Below are positions 45,601 through 54,947 of a DNA stretch of 64,000 nt, piece by piece. The DNA is taken from the NCBI GenBank assembly GCA_934045075.1, contig OW203734.1, positions 10,923,516 to 10,987,515 on the forward strand, written 5' to 3'. The notes beneath the pieces were generated by a model. It made no database searches and was not told where the DNA came from. It was given only the letters and a program-made list of their open reading frames with translations. The translations under genes were made by a program, and so were the position numbers. Positions within the stretch are counted from its first letter, which is position 1, and the number at the start of each line of letters is the position of its first letter. The stretch comes from Yponomeuta sedellus. Taxonomy: Eukaryota > Arthropoda > Insecta > Lepidoptera > Yponomeutidae.

Positions 45601-48600
45601 GATTGCTACGTCATCGCCACGACGTCGATTTCACACGGCAGAAGAACTTTTATTAACTGACTAGCTGTGCCCCGCGGTGTTACCCGTGGTTTATTAGGGA
45701 AAATAAATTGTGTATTAACAGTGAAATATATTTTCGCGTAGTAAAACGTAGCCTAATCAAGGGTGTTCTAACTCGATACCAAATATTACTTAAATCGCTC
45801 CAGTCGTTTAGATGTGAAAAGTAACAAACATACACACTCACAAACTTTTGCCTTTATGTATTAGTGTGATATGAATGTGATTACGTTAAAGTCCAGTTTG
45901 GTGTGTGTTATTAAAACACAGTTCCTCTAAAGTACTCCGCTAATTCACTATAAAGACAGAACTATTTCACTTTAGACCGCCAATTCTAATGTAGTCTAAA
46001 CAGTCAGTAGAAAAGTCTTTCCCTTTTCCACAGACTATTTATGCTTAATTTGAGGAGTGCTTTAAGTAATCATGTTTTTTTTTATAAATAGGACTATGTC
46101 TCCTGTTGAGTTTTGGCCTTAAAATTGATAAAAGATACGTTGTACGATCGTTGCAGATTAAATTCACAGGTTAATTCACTCTATCTGTGGAGTAAGTTAT
46201 CGGGTAATTTTGTATCGACTCTACGGTCGATTAGACCCGTATTCATCCGAAGAAAGTTGCTACGTCGAAAGGCGAAAGTCAAATTCACTAATACCTAACG
46301 AAGTAGGTTATCGCATGGTCCGTCTTGTAATAGGGCTACAGAAATACCGTTAAAGCCTCGCAGTCTACGTCAGCCGTGAGTAGGTAGATAGTATAGCAGT
46401 AGACACACGGTCTGTCTTGCGAGAAAATCCGTTAGATTTGTCCATGTTTATGTATGTTGTAATTGTTGTTTTTTTGCCGTAACGTTTTGTGTAACGTTTG
46501 TCGTCTCTCTATGCTCTTGATTGTCAATATCAACCATTTTCAAGACCTAAGCTAGTCATGCTTCTATGTAATGGGAAAAATACATATTTTGTGTGGTTTC
46601 AATATTTATTAGATACTGATCTGACCAGCGAACTTCGTAACCGGCTAACAGTCGATTCTTAATTTTTTATTTTCCCCTCCGTAAGAACCATCCTCGTACT
46701 TCAAGGAATATTCTAAAAAAGAATCAGCGAAATCGGTTCAGCTGCTCTAGAGATTTGCGCTTACCAACACATTCAGCGATTCATTTTTATATTATAGAAG
46801 ATATATTTTATGTGGTAATTTTTTTTCTGTTTTTTTTTAACTTCACTATGTACGTTTAGTCCCAATCTTGTAAGCCAAATCTGAACCGCCTTCCTTCAAA
46901 CATCAGGCTCTACAGGTTCTACTCAACTAATCACACACACACACAGAGACACGCACAACCACGCACATACACACACACAGAGACGCACACTCGCGCACAC
47001 ACAAACACACATACACCCCCTCCCACTCCTCGCCCCGTCCTCTTCCCAATTCAATTTAAGTTATCAAAACATATTAATATTTAATTTTCTCCACTGCTTG
47101 ATGTTGTATAGTAATAGTTACAAGTGAAATCTATTTTGGGCTTTGTCACAATAATTGCAGATTTGCATTTTTTGTTATTTTGTGCTGTTGGATTTCCAAA
47201 TAAAGAATAATAATATTAATGAATTATACGTCATTGGTGTCCTTTTGGTTCCAGGAGGCAATACCTATCAGACTGAAGCAGGTCCACGTGATCAACGCAC
47301 CGGCGTATATCAGCAAGATACACGCCATTTGCAAGCCGTTCGTGAAAACCGAGGTCGCTAAACTGGTGAGTCCCTGGGTTGCCGACCTTACTATAGATAG
47401 AGAACACTTTATTGCACAACCAGAAAAAAGTATACAACCATGATTTCTTAAATCTGGGTAATTTTAGACGATTCGCGGTCTTATCGCTAAGAGCGATCTA
47501 TTCTAGACAACCTTTGGATGGAGTGTGTATACTATATTATATAGTACAGTGCTATATTTTTTTCTGCTTGCTTTTTTTGAAATATCGTGCGCAAGAATTC
47601 CATGTTTCAATTAAATTAATGGATCATGAATTGGTGCTAACTAGCGTCACCAATCGCAAAAAAACTTGTTATCTATAAATGAACATGAGAAACTTAAAAA
47701 CTGTGATAACTATTTTTAGAAACTACAAAGTAGTGCAGAACCTAGAATCAACAACCAAGGACTTACAAATCATTTTGCGCCAAAAAAGGCTGTTGTTAGC
47801 GGAAATCAGTTAAAGTTCTAGGTTGTTGATCCTTGGTTTTAGACTTGAGCTTCTAAAAATAGATATGACAGTTGTTAGGCTTTCTCATTTTTTATTTTAT
47901 TTGGAAAAAAATCAGGAAAGAGGCTAAATTTTATGCAAAAAAAATACTACAGGACAATATTGAACCTGAACCCATAAATATTTTTCACTGAATAGATATG
48001 ATGTAGAGTAACTAGGTGACAAGGATACCATTTGTGCATGATTTCGAATAGGTACATCAAATGGAACACAGGTAGACAATAATATTTAACGTAAAATGAA
48101 AATAAAGCAACAACTAGCTTTTACAGCAAGACAAGTAGGCGGGTCAACGCAGTAGTCGGTAGATGATATAGTATTAATTAGTATTTGTAGTAGTAGGTGT
48201 ATGGATCGGTTGTAGAGTTCACGCTGAACTCGGTGGTCGTCGTTACGTTTAGATTAGGTAGAACGGTTAAGGATTTTTTTTACCTTTTGACTGAACGCTA
48301 GTTTCTTCTCATGTTCACTAAGAAAAACGTATTATGAGACAAGTGATGATTTCTATTCCATTTAGTCGCTAGTTAGCACCCCGAAGCGTCATAAACTCCA
48401 ACACCGCCGTCCGTCTGTCTGTCCGTATTACTGGCTGCCTCCTTAATTGTTATTATTTATTTGCATTAATAAAAACATGTCCCAGGCACTACAGCGTCGG
48501 AGTGGTCCCGTCACTCATCTAGTGTGAGTGAAGGTACCACTGGACGCTGTATGAATCATCTCATTAAGTAGATGCAAAAAGGCCAATATAAATATATATA

Positions 48601-51204
48601 TATTTGCATTAATATAAGTTTTACTTAACCTGATTCTAATTTGGGCATAGTTAGTTAGTTAGACCTGAGATTTCCGCACTTAGCCTCATAGTTGGGCCAT
48701 TGTACGTAGCAAGCGCTGAGGTACGCTAACACCTCAGACACTAGGGTTTCCTTACGATGTTTTCCTTCACAGTCAGCGAGTAGTGTTGCTACTATAATTT
48801 CACAAATGTACATAACTTATAAATGTACGTACAAAACAAAGACCGCTCCACTACCACCGCTCTAATTTGACCAATAAGTTGTTTAAATTCAAAGTCACGT
48901 ATATTTTACAAACTGTAGTAGCAATACCACACAGTAACTGTGGAAAGCATCGTAAGGAAAACATCGTAAGGAAACCCGACCCGCAGTCTCTCCTGTAAGT
49001 TGTCGGGATTGTATAGGTGTTTGGCAAGCCTACAAGATCTAAAAATCAATTCCCAGGCGCTGCACCGTTCGAGTGGTCCCTTCATCATCATCCAGTGTGA
49101 GTGAAGGTGCCACTGGATGCTGCAAAAATGTCGCATAATATCGATTTATAGGGCAATTAGATTAGATTAGAAAAATCTTTATTGCGCAATAAGCATATTT
49201 GTACAAAAGCGAGCTTAATACTAATGAGTATTTTCTTCTAGCTAACCTTATGTTACTTAACTTTGAAAATAACAAAATAATGTATTGTTAATTTTAATTT
49301 ATATCTAGGCAAGGACTGAACAGAACAATCAAAGTTTTAAATAAGTAGGTAATCGTCATACCTACTTATTTTTAATACTTTTCAAACGTTGATAGTGTCG
49401 ATAGTATACAGGTGATGTTCGAATGGCACTATTTTAAAACACAAATTTTACAATAGGTTAAAGAAAGACCCTTTTACGCATGCTTTTACTAAGGCGTAGA
49501 GTTATTGAGAATTCAGATTTTCAACAGAGCGCAGTATTGTAGAGTATTTACTAGGTACATCTATTCAAGACTCACTAACAAAAAAGGATTGACTAGTTAT
49601 AACGTTTTTCCGAAACAAAGTCCACATGTTTACTTTTAAAATTCCGTGTCTGATTTCTGCTTTTTTCGCAGATAAAATTCCACGAGCCCAACTCCGAGTC
49701 TCTGTACAAGGACATCCCACAAGAAGTACTACCGAACGAGTATGGAGGCAAGGCGGGGTCCATCGACCAGATTAAGCAATACTGGATTAAACGCATTGAG
49801 GCCAAACGGTTAGTGAGGAAATGACTAAATACCGTGATATGATAACTCTGTTGGTATTTTACTACCAAGCGTTTATTTCTTTACCTACCCAGATTGACTT
49901 ACCACAGGTTATAAATATTTCCGAAAACTCGTTCTCGTTGACAATTCTTCAAGGAAATCAATATTAAAAGATTGTTAAATCGTAAAGTACCTGCACTCTA
50001 TCCAATAGCTTGCGAACTATCAAGTGGAATTAAATTATAGTATGTTTAAAAACCACTTTACGGGCTTGAAATGTCGTTTTAATTTGTGTCTTGGCCAAGC
50101 TGCTTACATTCTCCAGTTCAACCTTTAAATAGAACACGTTATAAGCAGGATTGGCAAATACGAAGGAACGTTAACTCGAATACCTACGGAACGAGGAAAA
50201 ACCAAAATAACCATAGATTAAAAAAAACAATAAAGACCATACATACATTAGAATAATGTTACTTATAGAGAAAATAGTAAAATGTAATGTTACAATTACA
50301 AATAAAGATAAGTATTCTTTACGATCAATGAAATACATAATTGTAGTGCCTCTCTTTGCAATACAACTTACAACACGATGTGCAATTGAATTTTTGGTGA
50401 AATGGCAACCGGCCGATGTCAAATATTTCTGCCAGGATCACATTTTTTCATTGTTCTGAGGTCACGACATGCTTACAATAAGCTATCTTTTTATTACGAA
50501 ATTTGGACTGCCTGATTCTTGTTGCCAGCGCCACTTTTATAGAAAACCCAGTACAGACAGCACAACCCATTCTATTTTCAAAAATTTTGTTCTCTTTTTT
50601 TTGGCGATGTTTCTTTGCTGCCAGTCCGAAGGAGCCGAAGGAGAATTATACACTTTTAAATTTCTTTGTTCGACGGCTCCGCAGAACACCTGCTTTTCAG
50701 TTGCCCCAATGCTATGCTATTCACCAAACTGCGGTTTTCTCTTATGGATGTCCTGCCTGATAACATTATCCGACCTACTAATCTTAAACTTATCCTCTCC
50801 CAGGCAAATACCCCTCTTTTTTATATTATAGGTAAATTTCTTTCAGACAATGATATCAAACTTTAGTTTTTTCAAAATTTTACAAAAATAATAAGGGGGA
50901 AAAAAAAGACAAACAGTTCTGATTGACTCAAAATTCTGACCGAGCCTCGTTCGCTTGTGATTGGCTATAGTCTTGTCTAACACGTGATATTGGCGAAGTT
51001 GTACTGGACAATCAGTGCACTGAGTCCATAAAACAGAATTGTATTGAATTTCTTTGTTTTGTTTTTTTTTCCAGCGACTGGTTCCTTGAAAACGACAAAC
51101 GCTGGAAAGTGGACGAGGCCTTGCGGCCAGCAGCCAACATCGACTCGCGAGCGGACAAGATCCGCGACGTCCCCGGCTCCTTCAGATCTCTGGCTCTGGA
51201 TTGA
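27638..51204 (+). CDS. CRAL-TRIO domain protein (alpha-tocopherol-transfer-protein-like), six exons, complete (299 aa)
   Basis: Exons are 27638-27728, 31697-31871, 35911-36166, 47255-47365, 49672-49808 and 51075-51204 (TGA). They total 900 nt and give 299 residues, the usual length for insect members. Intron phases are 1, 2, 0, 0, 2. Residues about 31-75 form the CRAL-TRIO N-terminal helices ([20 protein letters not shown]). Residues 89-235 form the lipid-binding fold, with [13 protein letters not shown], the [15 protein letters not shown] strand-helix and [11 protein letters not shown] near the end. Such proteins carry hydrophobic ligands (retinoids, tocopherol, carotenoids) in the cytosol; the ligand here is unknown. 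The ATG lies 4 bp after a splice acceptor (27633), so a non-coding 5' exon exists upstream but I could not locate it. Intron 3 is 11 kb and full of repeats. A possible AATAAA is at 51754. Its partner gene at 57-63 kb converges on it. Confidence 0.9.
28115..28240 (-). mobile_element. LINE 3' end, second family
   Basis: Shares GAAACTGCGGCTTAATGAAC and TTACAATTCAAACTAGGTGT with 45440-45530 (minus) and 58790-58885 (plus). Confidence 0.55.
28245..29760. mobile_element. Composite repeat bounded by inverted GGTTGGTGGGT segments
   Basis: 28248-28328 (GGTTGGTGGGT, TGTATGCATGGGGGCAC, GCCCTATTGGAC) is repeated inverted at about 29714-29760. Between them lie the 53-bp and 177-bp tandem repeats. CGCCGCCCCCAACTTTA also occurs inside the LTR element at about 22131. 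Confidence 0.5.
29171..29609. repeat. 177-bp tandem repeat, about 2.5 copies
   Basis: Copies start ACGAGTGATTTTTCG at 29171, 29348 and 29525. Each contains CTCGGAAACGGTGCGTTTTA and CACGGGACCTTTTTTGCTCC. Upstream, GGTTTTGAGACAAGGCCGGT repeats at about 28996 and 29106. Confidence 0.85.
29880..30730. other. Intron 1 of CRAL-TRIO gene 1, mixed low-complexity DNA
   Basis: A-rich runs near 29868-29900, then ordinary AT-rich sequence. No gene seen. Confidence 0.35.
30735..31125 (+). mobile_element. Two adjacent LINE 3' tails
   Basis: 30735-30870 and 31005-31125 both read GTTG(T/C)CTGGAA, a GACCGCC or GGCCGAA motif, CAATAAAG and an ATCT run. This is the 3' end of the 25.5-kb LINE family. Confidence 0.6.
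31285..31640 (-). pseudogene. RTE-like LINE ORF2 C-terminal fragment
   Basis: The minus frame shows [18 protein letters not shown], then [11 protein letters not shown] and [10 protein letters not shown], with interrupting stops and a CTT-run tail. It lies 60 bp upstream of CRAL-TRIO exon 2. Confidence 0.6.
32106..32636. mobile_element. Arthropod-type repeat GGCCAAGTGCGAGT...GGTTCCGT
   Basis: Starts ACCGGCCAAGTGCGAGTCAG and ends GAGGTACGGAACCCTAAAAA, with a GACGGACGGACGGACAGACG run. This form is widespread in insect genomes as a non-autonomous element. There are partial relics at 18395-18470 and 63721-63770. Confidence 0.6.
32640..33230. other. Intron 2 of CRAL-TRIO gene 1
   Basis: A tRNA-SINE B-box fragment (GCGGGTTCGATTCCCGCTGG) at about 32698; otherwise nothing recognised. 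Confidence 0.4.
33235..33740 (-). mobile_element. 5S-headed SINE fragments with a LINE-tail insertion
   Basis: 33235-33335 and 33548-33735 are SINE pieces (CACGGGTCTCTTCCTAC, GACTGTCATAACATGAGTGC). Between them lies an ATT run and a LINE tail (TACAATTGGCGGGCTTAATA). Confidence 0.5.
33745..33910 (+). repeat. Interspersed repeat GCTGAATGTGTTGGTAAGCG
   Basis: Also contains AATATTCCTTGAAGTACAAG and GGTACGAAGTTCGCTGG. Inverted relatives are at 41185-41280 and 46618-46800. Class uncertain (possibly Helitron-like). Confidence 0.5.
34117..34365. mobile_element. Fold-back MITE with ~43-bp inverted repeats
   Basis: AGCATTAAAATGTGAAAATT begins the left arm and its complement ends the right. The interior is non-coding apart from a spurious ORF. 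TTAGTATTGTAT precedes it and recurs at about 34408. Confidence 0.75.
34690..35250. other. Intron 2 of CRAL-TRIO gene 1
   Basis: No gene or recognised repeat apart from a short GTAT run at 34913-34923. Confidence 0.35.
35272..35495 (+). mobile_element. 5S-headed SINE, 3' two thirds
   Basis: From GCAAGGCACGTTAAGCCG to GGGTTGATATCGACC; the 5S-like head is absent. Confidence 0.6.
36189..36460 (+). mobile_element. Solo LTR of the same family as 21.7-24.1 kb
   Basis: 272 bp, TGTAACGGTGCAAACC to AACGTTCCA, with AGCT duplicated at 36185-36188 and 36461-36464. It begins 22 bp after the donor of CRAL-TRIO exon 3. Confidence 0.85.
36465..37160. other. Intron 3 of CRAL-TRIO gene 1
   Basis: A small inverted repeat around 37092-37125 (CTTGGTATG...CATACCAAG); no gene. 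Confidence 0.4.
37190..37600 (+). mobile_element. SINE piece joined to a TTTTTCAATAGAAT-family MITE
   Basis: 37200-37330 is SINE-like (TGTGATGTCCGGTACCTGG, ATAGCACAGGGTTTCCTGG). 37345-37600 carries the MITE motifs GGTAGTCTACAAAGCAATAG and TACTAGACTACCGATAG. Confidence 0.55.
38085..38365. mobile_element. TTTTTCAATAGAAT-family MITE, continuous copy
   Basis: CTAGAGTCTAATACTTAAAT at the left and TTTTAGAGACTCGCCC at the right form imperfect inverted ends. The most complete copy in the window. Confidence 0.6.
38690..39210. mobile_element. MITE with GCTAACTAGCGCCACC ends, containing a fold-back
   Basis: Opens GGAGCTAACTAGCGCCACCA and closes GCTGGCGGTAGTTAGCACCA. Inside, GTTTTCACGGTCT...GCTTCTGATTGG pairs with its complement at 39058-39125. 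A relative is at 47630-48400. Confidence 0.5.
39866..40145 (+). mobile_element. 5S-headed SINE with best-preserved 5S-like promoter region
   Basis: Starts GCGCTCGTGGCCTAGTCGAA. 39912-39960 reads GAGTTAAGCAACAACAGG, GCGCGGTCAGG, then GGATGGGTGACC, which closely follows the 5S rRNA A box, intermediate element and C box in order and spacing. The distal tail is disrupted. Confidence 0.75.
40146..41180. other. Intron 3, no gene seen
   Basis: A LINE-end relic at 40150-40235 (GGTCTATGTCCAGTAGTGGA); the remainder is unremarkable. Confidence 0.4.
41281..41515 (+). mobile_element. 5S-headed SINE, head missing
   Basis: Interrupts the repeat at 41185-41280. It contains GGCAGTCGTTAACCC, CCGGACTTGGCCCCCGTGG and GGGTTGATATCAAG. 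Confidence 0.6.
42050..42190. mobile_element. Small fold-back element TTTCTGAATTG
   Basis: GTTTCTGAATTG and CAATTCAGAAAC ends; a relative lies at 55865-55975. Confidence 0.5.
42236..42365 (+). mobile_element. tRNA-derived SINE
   Basis: A box TGGCGCAGCGG and B box GGATCGATCCC; the cloverleaf does not close properly, so it is not counted as a tRNA. Confidence 0.6.
42766..42960 (-). repeat. Interspersed repeat CTAGCTGTGCCCCGCGG, inverted copy
   Basis: Reverse of the family at 44028-44252, 45660-45872 and 53346-53490, with a GTGTGAGTGTGTGAGTGTGT run at the end. Confidence 0.55.
44028..44252 (+). repeat. Interspersed repeat CTAGCTGTACCCCGTGG
   Basis: CGCTCCAGCCGTTTAGACG, GAAGTAACAAACATA and a TTATAATGTTAGTATGATG end. 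Class not assigned. Confidence 0.55.
44255..45150. other. Intron 3, no gene seen
   Basis: Ordinary AT-rich sequence. Confidence 0.35.
45660..45872 (+). repeat. Interspersed repeat CTAGCTGTGCCCCGCGG
   Basis: Same family as 44028-44252; both lie in CRAL-TRIO intron 3. Confidence 0.55.
46618..46800 (-). repeat. Interspersed repeat GCTGAATGTGTTGGTAAGCG, inverted
   Basis: Most complete copy: from AGCGAACTTCGTAACCGG to TTTTTATATTATAGAAGAT. Confidence 0.55.
46930..47020. repeat. CA-rich microsatellite
   Basis: Imperfect CA/CACG repeats, interrupted by AGAGAC. Confidence 0.8.
47391..47515 (-). mobile_element. LINE 3' tail, inverted
   Basis: ATAGATAGAGAACACTTTAT, CAACCATGATTTCTTAAAT and GACAACCTTTGG: the reverse of the 25.5-kb LINE 3' end. 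It starts 25 bp after the CRAL-TRIO exon 4 donor. Confidence 0.65.
47630..48400. mobile_element. MITE with GCTAACTAGCG ends, second copy
   Basis: GGTGCTAACTAGCGTCACCA opens and GTCGCTAGTTAGCACCCCG closes. GTTGTTGATCCTTGGTTTTA matches 38888-38910. Confidence 0.45.
48400..49600. other. Intron 4 of CRAL-TRIO gene 1
   Basis: The GGAAAACATCG-type repeat (48660-48790, minus), GCTGCACCGTTCGAGTGGTC-like segments near 48490 and 49060, and a LINE-tail relic at 49160-49260. No exon. Confidence 0.4.
50500..50866 (+). pseudogene. Decayed coding fragment, probably a LINE ORF end
   Basis: The three frames overlap; one reads [18 protein letters not shown] and ends FLSDNDIKL. The EHLLFSCP pattern is typical of C-terminal parts of LINE ORF2, but frame jumps are needed. 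Weak call. Confidence 0.3.
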
Positions 51205-51864
51205 TGACGTCACAGAGCCTGGTCTCCGCCTACCTCGTAGGCTTGTGATATATGATAAGTTAGGGTCAGTCCACATTGCGTTCGGGCTGGGGCCATGCGA
51301 TATCAATCTGAAATAATCCCGTAATTTTTTTCAGTTCATAGTTAATTTTATTAAATTCATCATCTTTCTTTCATCATCGCCGTCTATGGAGATATAGAAA
51401 TGTTCACTCTATTTAATATGCGTGTTTCTCTATGTCTCTATGTTGCTGTATCTATCTGGTACCACCACTGCAAAGCAAAACACCCGTCAGATGCCATACA
51501 ATTTCACAGACAATTGGAATCGTTTAGGATTTAGGGCACGTAATATAGGAGCATGTATCGAGCATCTGGTGGTCTGATATTATTCGTAATTTCGATATTT
51601 TCCCACGGTTGGCCCTCTCCAGGGTCTGGACTATTTCTTGTTAAGTAGAACAGTTCTTCAACTCTAGCTACATCCGGTCCCTCATGTTTCTGAGCGATTG
51701 TAAACTGATGTTAACCACTATTACCTTATCATGTAATTAAGAAGTTTGCAAATAATAAAGTAAAAAATACTGCAAAATTACTGTAAAATTGTCCTTAGCA
51801 CGGGAAAGTGCATTAAAAAGAATATAAAAAATACTGCGATTTATAATTATACTAGCAAAAGGGA

Positions 51865-52004
51865 AAATAAAAAGTACCCGGAACGTTGCAGCGTGCTGCA
51901 ACGACTTATGAACGTTGATGAAGCGAAGGTGATCTGTCAGGATCGTGACAAGTGGCAGTCCCTGGTCTCTGCCCACCCCTCTGAGATACAGGCGTGATAC
52001 ATAC

Positions 52005-52006
<2 letters not shown>
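51865..52006 (+). pseudogene. LINE ORF2 C-terminal fragment with GTAT tail
   Basis: GATGAAGCGAAGGTGATCTG, GACAAGTGGCAGTCCCTGG and CTCTGAGATACAGGCGTGA match the fragment at 63231-63556. Confidence 0.65.
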
Positions 52007-52035
<29 letters not shown>

Positions 52036-52188
52036 TGTATGTATGTATGTATGTATGTATGTATGTATGTATGTATGTATGTATGTATGTATGTATGTAT
52101 GTATGTATGTATGTATGTATGTATGTATGTATGTATGTATGTATGTATGTATGTATGTATGTATGTATGTATGTATGTATGTATGTAT
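52007..52188. repeat. Perfect GTAT microsatellite, about 45 repeats
   Basis: Uninterrupted tetranucleotide run directly after a LINE 3' end. It creates long meaningless open frames on both strands. Confidence 0.97.
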
Positions 52189-52381
52189 TCATAATTATGG
52201 ATATTTCGTTACCATGTAGACATTGCGTAAGGTATATTTTAGATTGATACCGCTGCGCGTGGTGAAATGTATTTTTAAGCTGTGTGTTTTGTTCGTGTTA
52301 CCTGTTGATGTGATTTTATTTTATTACTACATAGTTGAGCCCGCAACTAAGTGCGTTATTACAGCCGTTAACATTAGATTA

Positions 52382-52427
52382 ACTGTACGTGAAACTGGGG
52401 GTCATTACCCCCAGTTTCACGCACAGT
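52382..52427. repeat. Hairpin, 21-bp arms
   Basis: ACTGTACGTGAAACTGGGGG pairs with CCCCCAGTTTCACGCACAGT around a 4-nt loop, with one mismatch. Confidence 0.75.
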
Positions 52428-52564
52428 AAAATAATAAAGGCATTCCGTTATTATTTTATTATTATTGTTCTAATAATAGTTGTGGTTGTTGTAGATTCGT
52501 AAGTATTTTAAGATTAGGCTCATACCTTTGTAAAGAAAGTAAGCAAGCAATAAAAAGTATATAA

Positions 52565-52690
52565 TTTATTCATTTTAATTCTTTATTGCACTAATTACAA
52601 GAGTAAATGTACAAGGGCGTAGTTAATGCAAGAAGCATTCTCTTCCAGCAAACCTTTGGTGTTGAAGAGACTGGCAAGGGGTAGCGCAGG
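52565..52690 (-). mobile_element. LINE 3' tail relic
   Basis: TTCTTTATTGCACTAATTAC, TGTACAAGGGCGTAGTTAAT and CCAGCAAACCTTTGG. Confidence 0.5.
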
Positions 52691-53345
52691 AAATATTGTA
52701 ATCTTTACTTTCTTATTCCAATAATAGCGCAGGTAGCTCGTAACCTTCAGTGGAATGTAAGTATATAGATATAGGCTTTATTTATTTATCATATGACGTT
52801 TAACACTGGTCTTAGAGGGTAGACACTGGACTATATTGGGAGGCATTGTATAGTCGGCACTGATTGCTGCCGGAATTCAAATTTGCCAAATTTGTTACTT
52901 ACAATGTTTATGTATGTTTATAATATCTAGTATTTATCTATGTAAGTTTATTTTATTACGTATACGTATGTACATTAATATTCGATGTGCACCAACTACC
53001 TACCCGTCTCAATTTCTCCTTCTGCAATCTTTCCGATTTAAGGCATATAATTTATATAGCTGCGTTGACATAAGAAAATACATGTACAAAGGCGAGTTTA
53101 ACGAAACAAAGATTTCTTAAGAATTAGGGTACAAGTAGACCACGGCAACAGTAAATAACCGGGAATGTAAACTGGTTTCCCCCAGCCGGCGACCGTCTGT
53201 CAATGCAACTGACCTGCATACTGGAACGAGTTTCGATACAACTCACAGTGAGTTAGCTGACCGATCGTCGTTCCTATCTAAATATACATGTACTTAATTA
53301 TTGACGCTTCCTAACAAAGTGAAAACGAATAGGAACTAAATGTTA

Positions 53346-53490
53346 CTAGCTGTGTCCCGCGGTTTATCGTTTTTCCATGGGAATAAGATATTTTCCCACA
53401 GCAAAACCAAGGTGTCAGAGTACTCCATACAAAATTTTATTAAAATTGCTCAAGCCGTTTAGACGTGAAGATGTTACAAACATACACTGG
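53346..53490 (+). repeat. Interspersed repeat CTAGCTGTGTCCCGCGG
   Basis: A short copy ending GTGAAGATGTTACAAACATA. Confidence 0.5.
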
Positions 53491-53556
53491 ATCTGATCTT
53501 ACACTGGATGGATCAATTGGAGGAGATATTATTTATTATTTCGTATTAAATGTGAC

Positions 53557-53705
53557 CGAATTCTGACAGTAAGGCCCGCGCCACTGTCTTACAAGTCTCC
53601 ACCAACCCGGACTTGGCCCCCGTGGTGGAGTATGGCCTTACCTTCCTGCGATGCAGGAAGAGACCCGTGCCCCAGCAGTGGGGACATAAAGGGTTGATAA
53701 CGATA
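53557..53705 (+). mobile_element. 5S-headed SINE, 3' half
   Basis: TTCTGACAGTAAGGCCCG to GGGACATAAAGGGTTGATAA, with a well-preserved tail. Confidence 0.65.
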
Positions 53706-53950
53706 ACGTTGTGAAGTCCCTAATCTCTGAGCTAGGTAAAATACTTGTGTTTCAAAGATCAGAAGGGTTCATTAAAAATAAAAATAGTGTAATCATGTGG
53801 GTACAGTGATATCGTTCCGATGTTAAACCTAACTGCAAAGTAGGTAGTCGGGGCTGTAAGTAATGCAATTTGCTTAAGTCAGATGTCGCTGCCTGTACGT
53901 AATACAGAGAATATTGTAAAGAGGTTCGAAATTTCACTGATGCCGTGAGT

Positions 53951-54023
53951 CGCCCATTGGCTCAATTGGTAGAGCGCTGGTACGGATAGCCAGAGGTTGC
54001 GGGTTCGAATCCCGGCATGGGTG
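53951..54023 (+). tRNA. tRNA-like sequence, array copy 1 (probably not a decoding tRNA)
   Basis: 73 nt with a 7-bp acceptor helix (CGCCCAT with ATGGGTG), D arm GCTC/GAGC, a 5-bp anticodon stem (CTGGT/GCCAG) and T arm. The A box TGGCTCAATTGG is nearly consensus and the B box GGTTCGAATCC is perfect. The anticodon loop ACGGATA lacks the invariant T33, and the T stem has a bulge or mismatch. It is best read as a pol III-competent tRNA derivative. Further copies are at 54259-54331, 54567-54639 and 54875-54947. Confidence 0.45.
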
Positions 54024-54258
54024 AAATTTTTAGCCTCTAAATAGGTTTTTAAATTTGTTCCTTAGCACGGGTTAGTGCATTAAAAATAAAAATAGTGTAA
54101 TCATGTGGGTACAGTGATATCGTTCCGATGTTAAACCTAACTGCAAAGTAGGTAGTCGGGGCTGTAAGTAATGCAATTTGCTTAAGTCAGATGTCGCTGC
54201 CTGTACGTAATACAGAGAATATTGTAAAGAGGTTCGAAATTTCACTGATGCCGTGAGT

Positions 54259-54331
54259 CGCCCATTGGCTCAATTGGTAGAGCGCTGGTACGGATAGCCA
54301 GAGGTTGCGGGTTCGAATCCCGGCATGGGTG
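54259..54331 (+). tRNA. tRNA-like sequence, array copy 2
   Basis: Identical by eye to 53951-54023. Confidence 0.45.
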
Positions 54332-54566
54332 AAATTTTTAGCCTCTAAATAGGTTTTTAAATTTGTTCCTTAGCACGGGTTAGTGCATTAAAAATAAAAA
54401 TAGTGTAATCATGTGGGTACAGTGATATCGTTCCGATGTTAAACCTAACTGCAAAGTAGGTAGTCGGGGCTGTAAGTAATGCAATTTGCTTAAGTCAGAT
54501 GTCGCTGCCTGTACGTAATACAGAGAATATTGTAAAGAGGTTCGAAATTTCACTGATGCCGTGAGT

Positions 54567-54639
54567 CGCCCATTGGCTCAATTGGTAGAGCGCTGGTACG
54601 GATAGCCAGAGGTTGCGGGTTCGAATCCCGGCATGGGTG
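54567..54639 (+). tRNA. tRNA-like sequence, array copy 3
   Basis: Identical by eye to 53951-54023. Confidence 0.45.
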
Positions 54640-54874
54640 AAATTTTTAGCCTCTAAATAGGTTTTTAAATTTGTTCCTTAGCACGGGTTAGTGCATTAAA
54701 AATAAAAATAGTGTAATCATGTGGGTACAGTGATATCGTTCCGATGTTAAACCTAACTGCAAAGTAGGTAGTCGGGGCTGTAAGTAATGCAATTTGCTTA
54801 AGTCAGATGTCGCTGCCTGTACGTAATACAGAGAATATTGTAAAGAGGTTCGAAATTTCACTGATGCCGTGAGT

Positions 54875-54947
54875 CGCCCATTGGCTCAATTGGTAGAGCG
54901 CTGGTACGGATAGCCAGAGGTTGCGGGTTCGAATCCCGGCATGGGTG
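54875..54947 (+). tRNA. tRNA-like sequence, array copy 4
   Basis: Identical by eye to 53951-54023; the unit ends about 30 bp later. Confidence 0.45.

Noticed and set aside
51737..52247. Long open frames of repeated tyrosine, histidine, valine or methionine codons
   Set aside because: They are translations of the GTAT microsatellite on both strands, not genes.
53951..54947. A cluster of four functional tRNA genes
   Set aside because: The anticodon loop lacks T33 and the T stem is imperfect; the same core occurs in mobile copies elsewhere.
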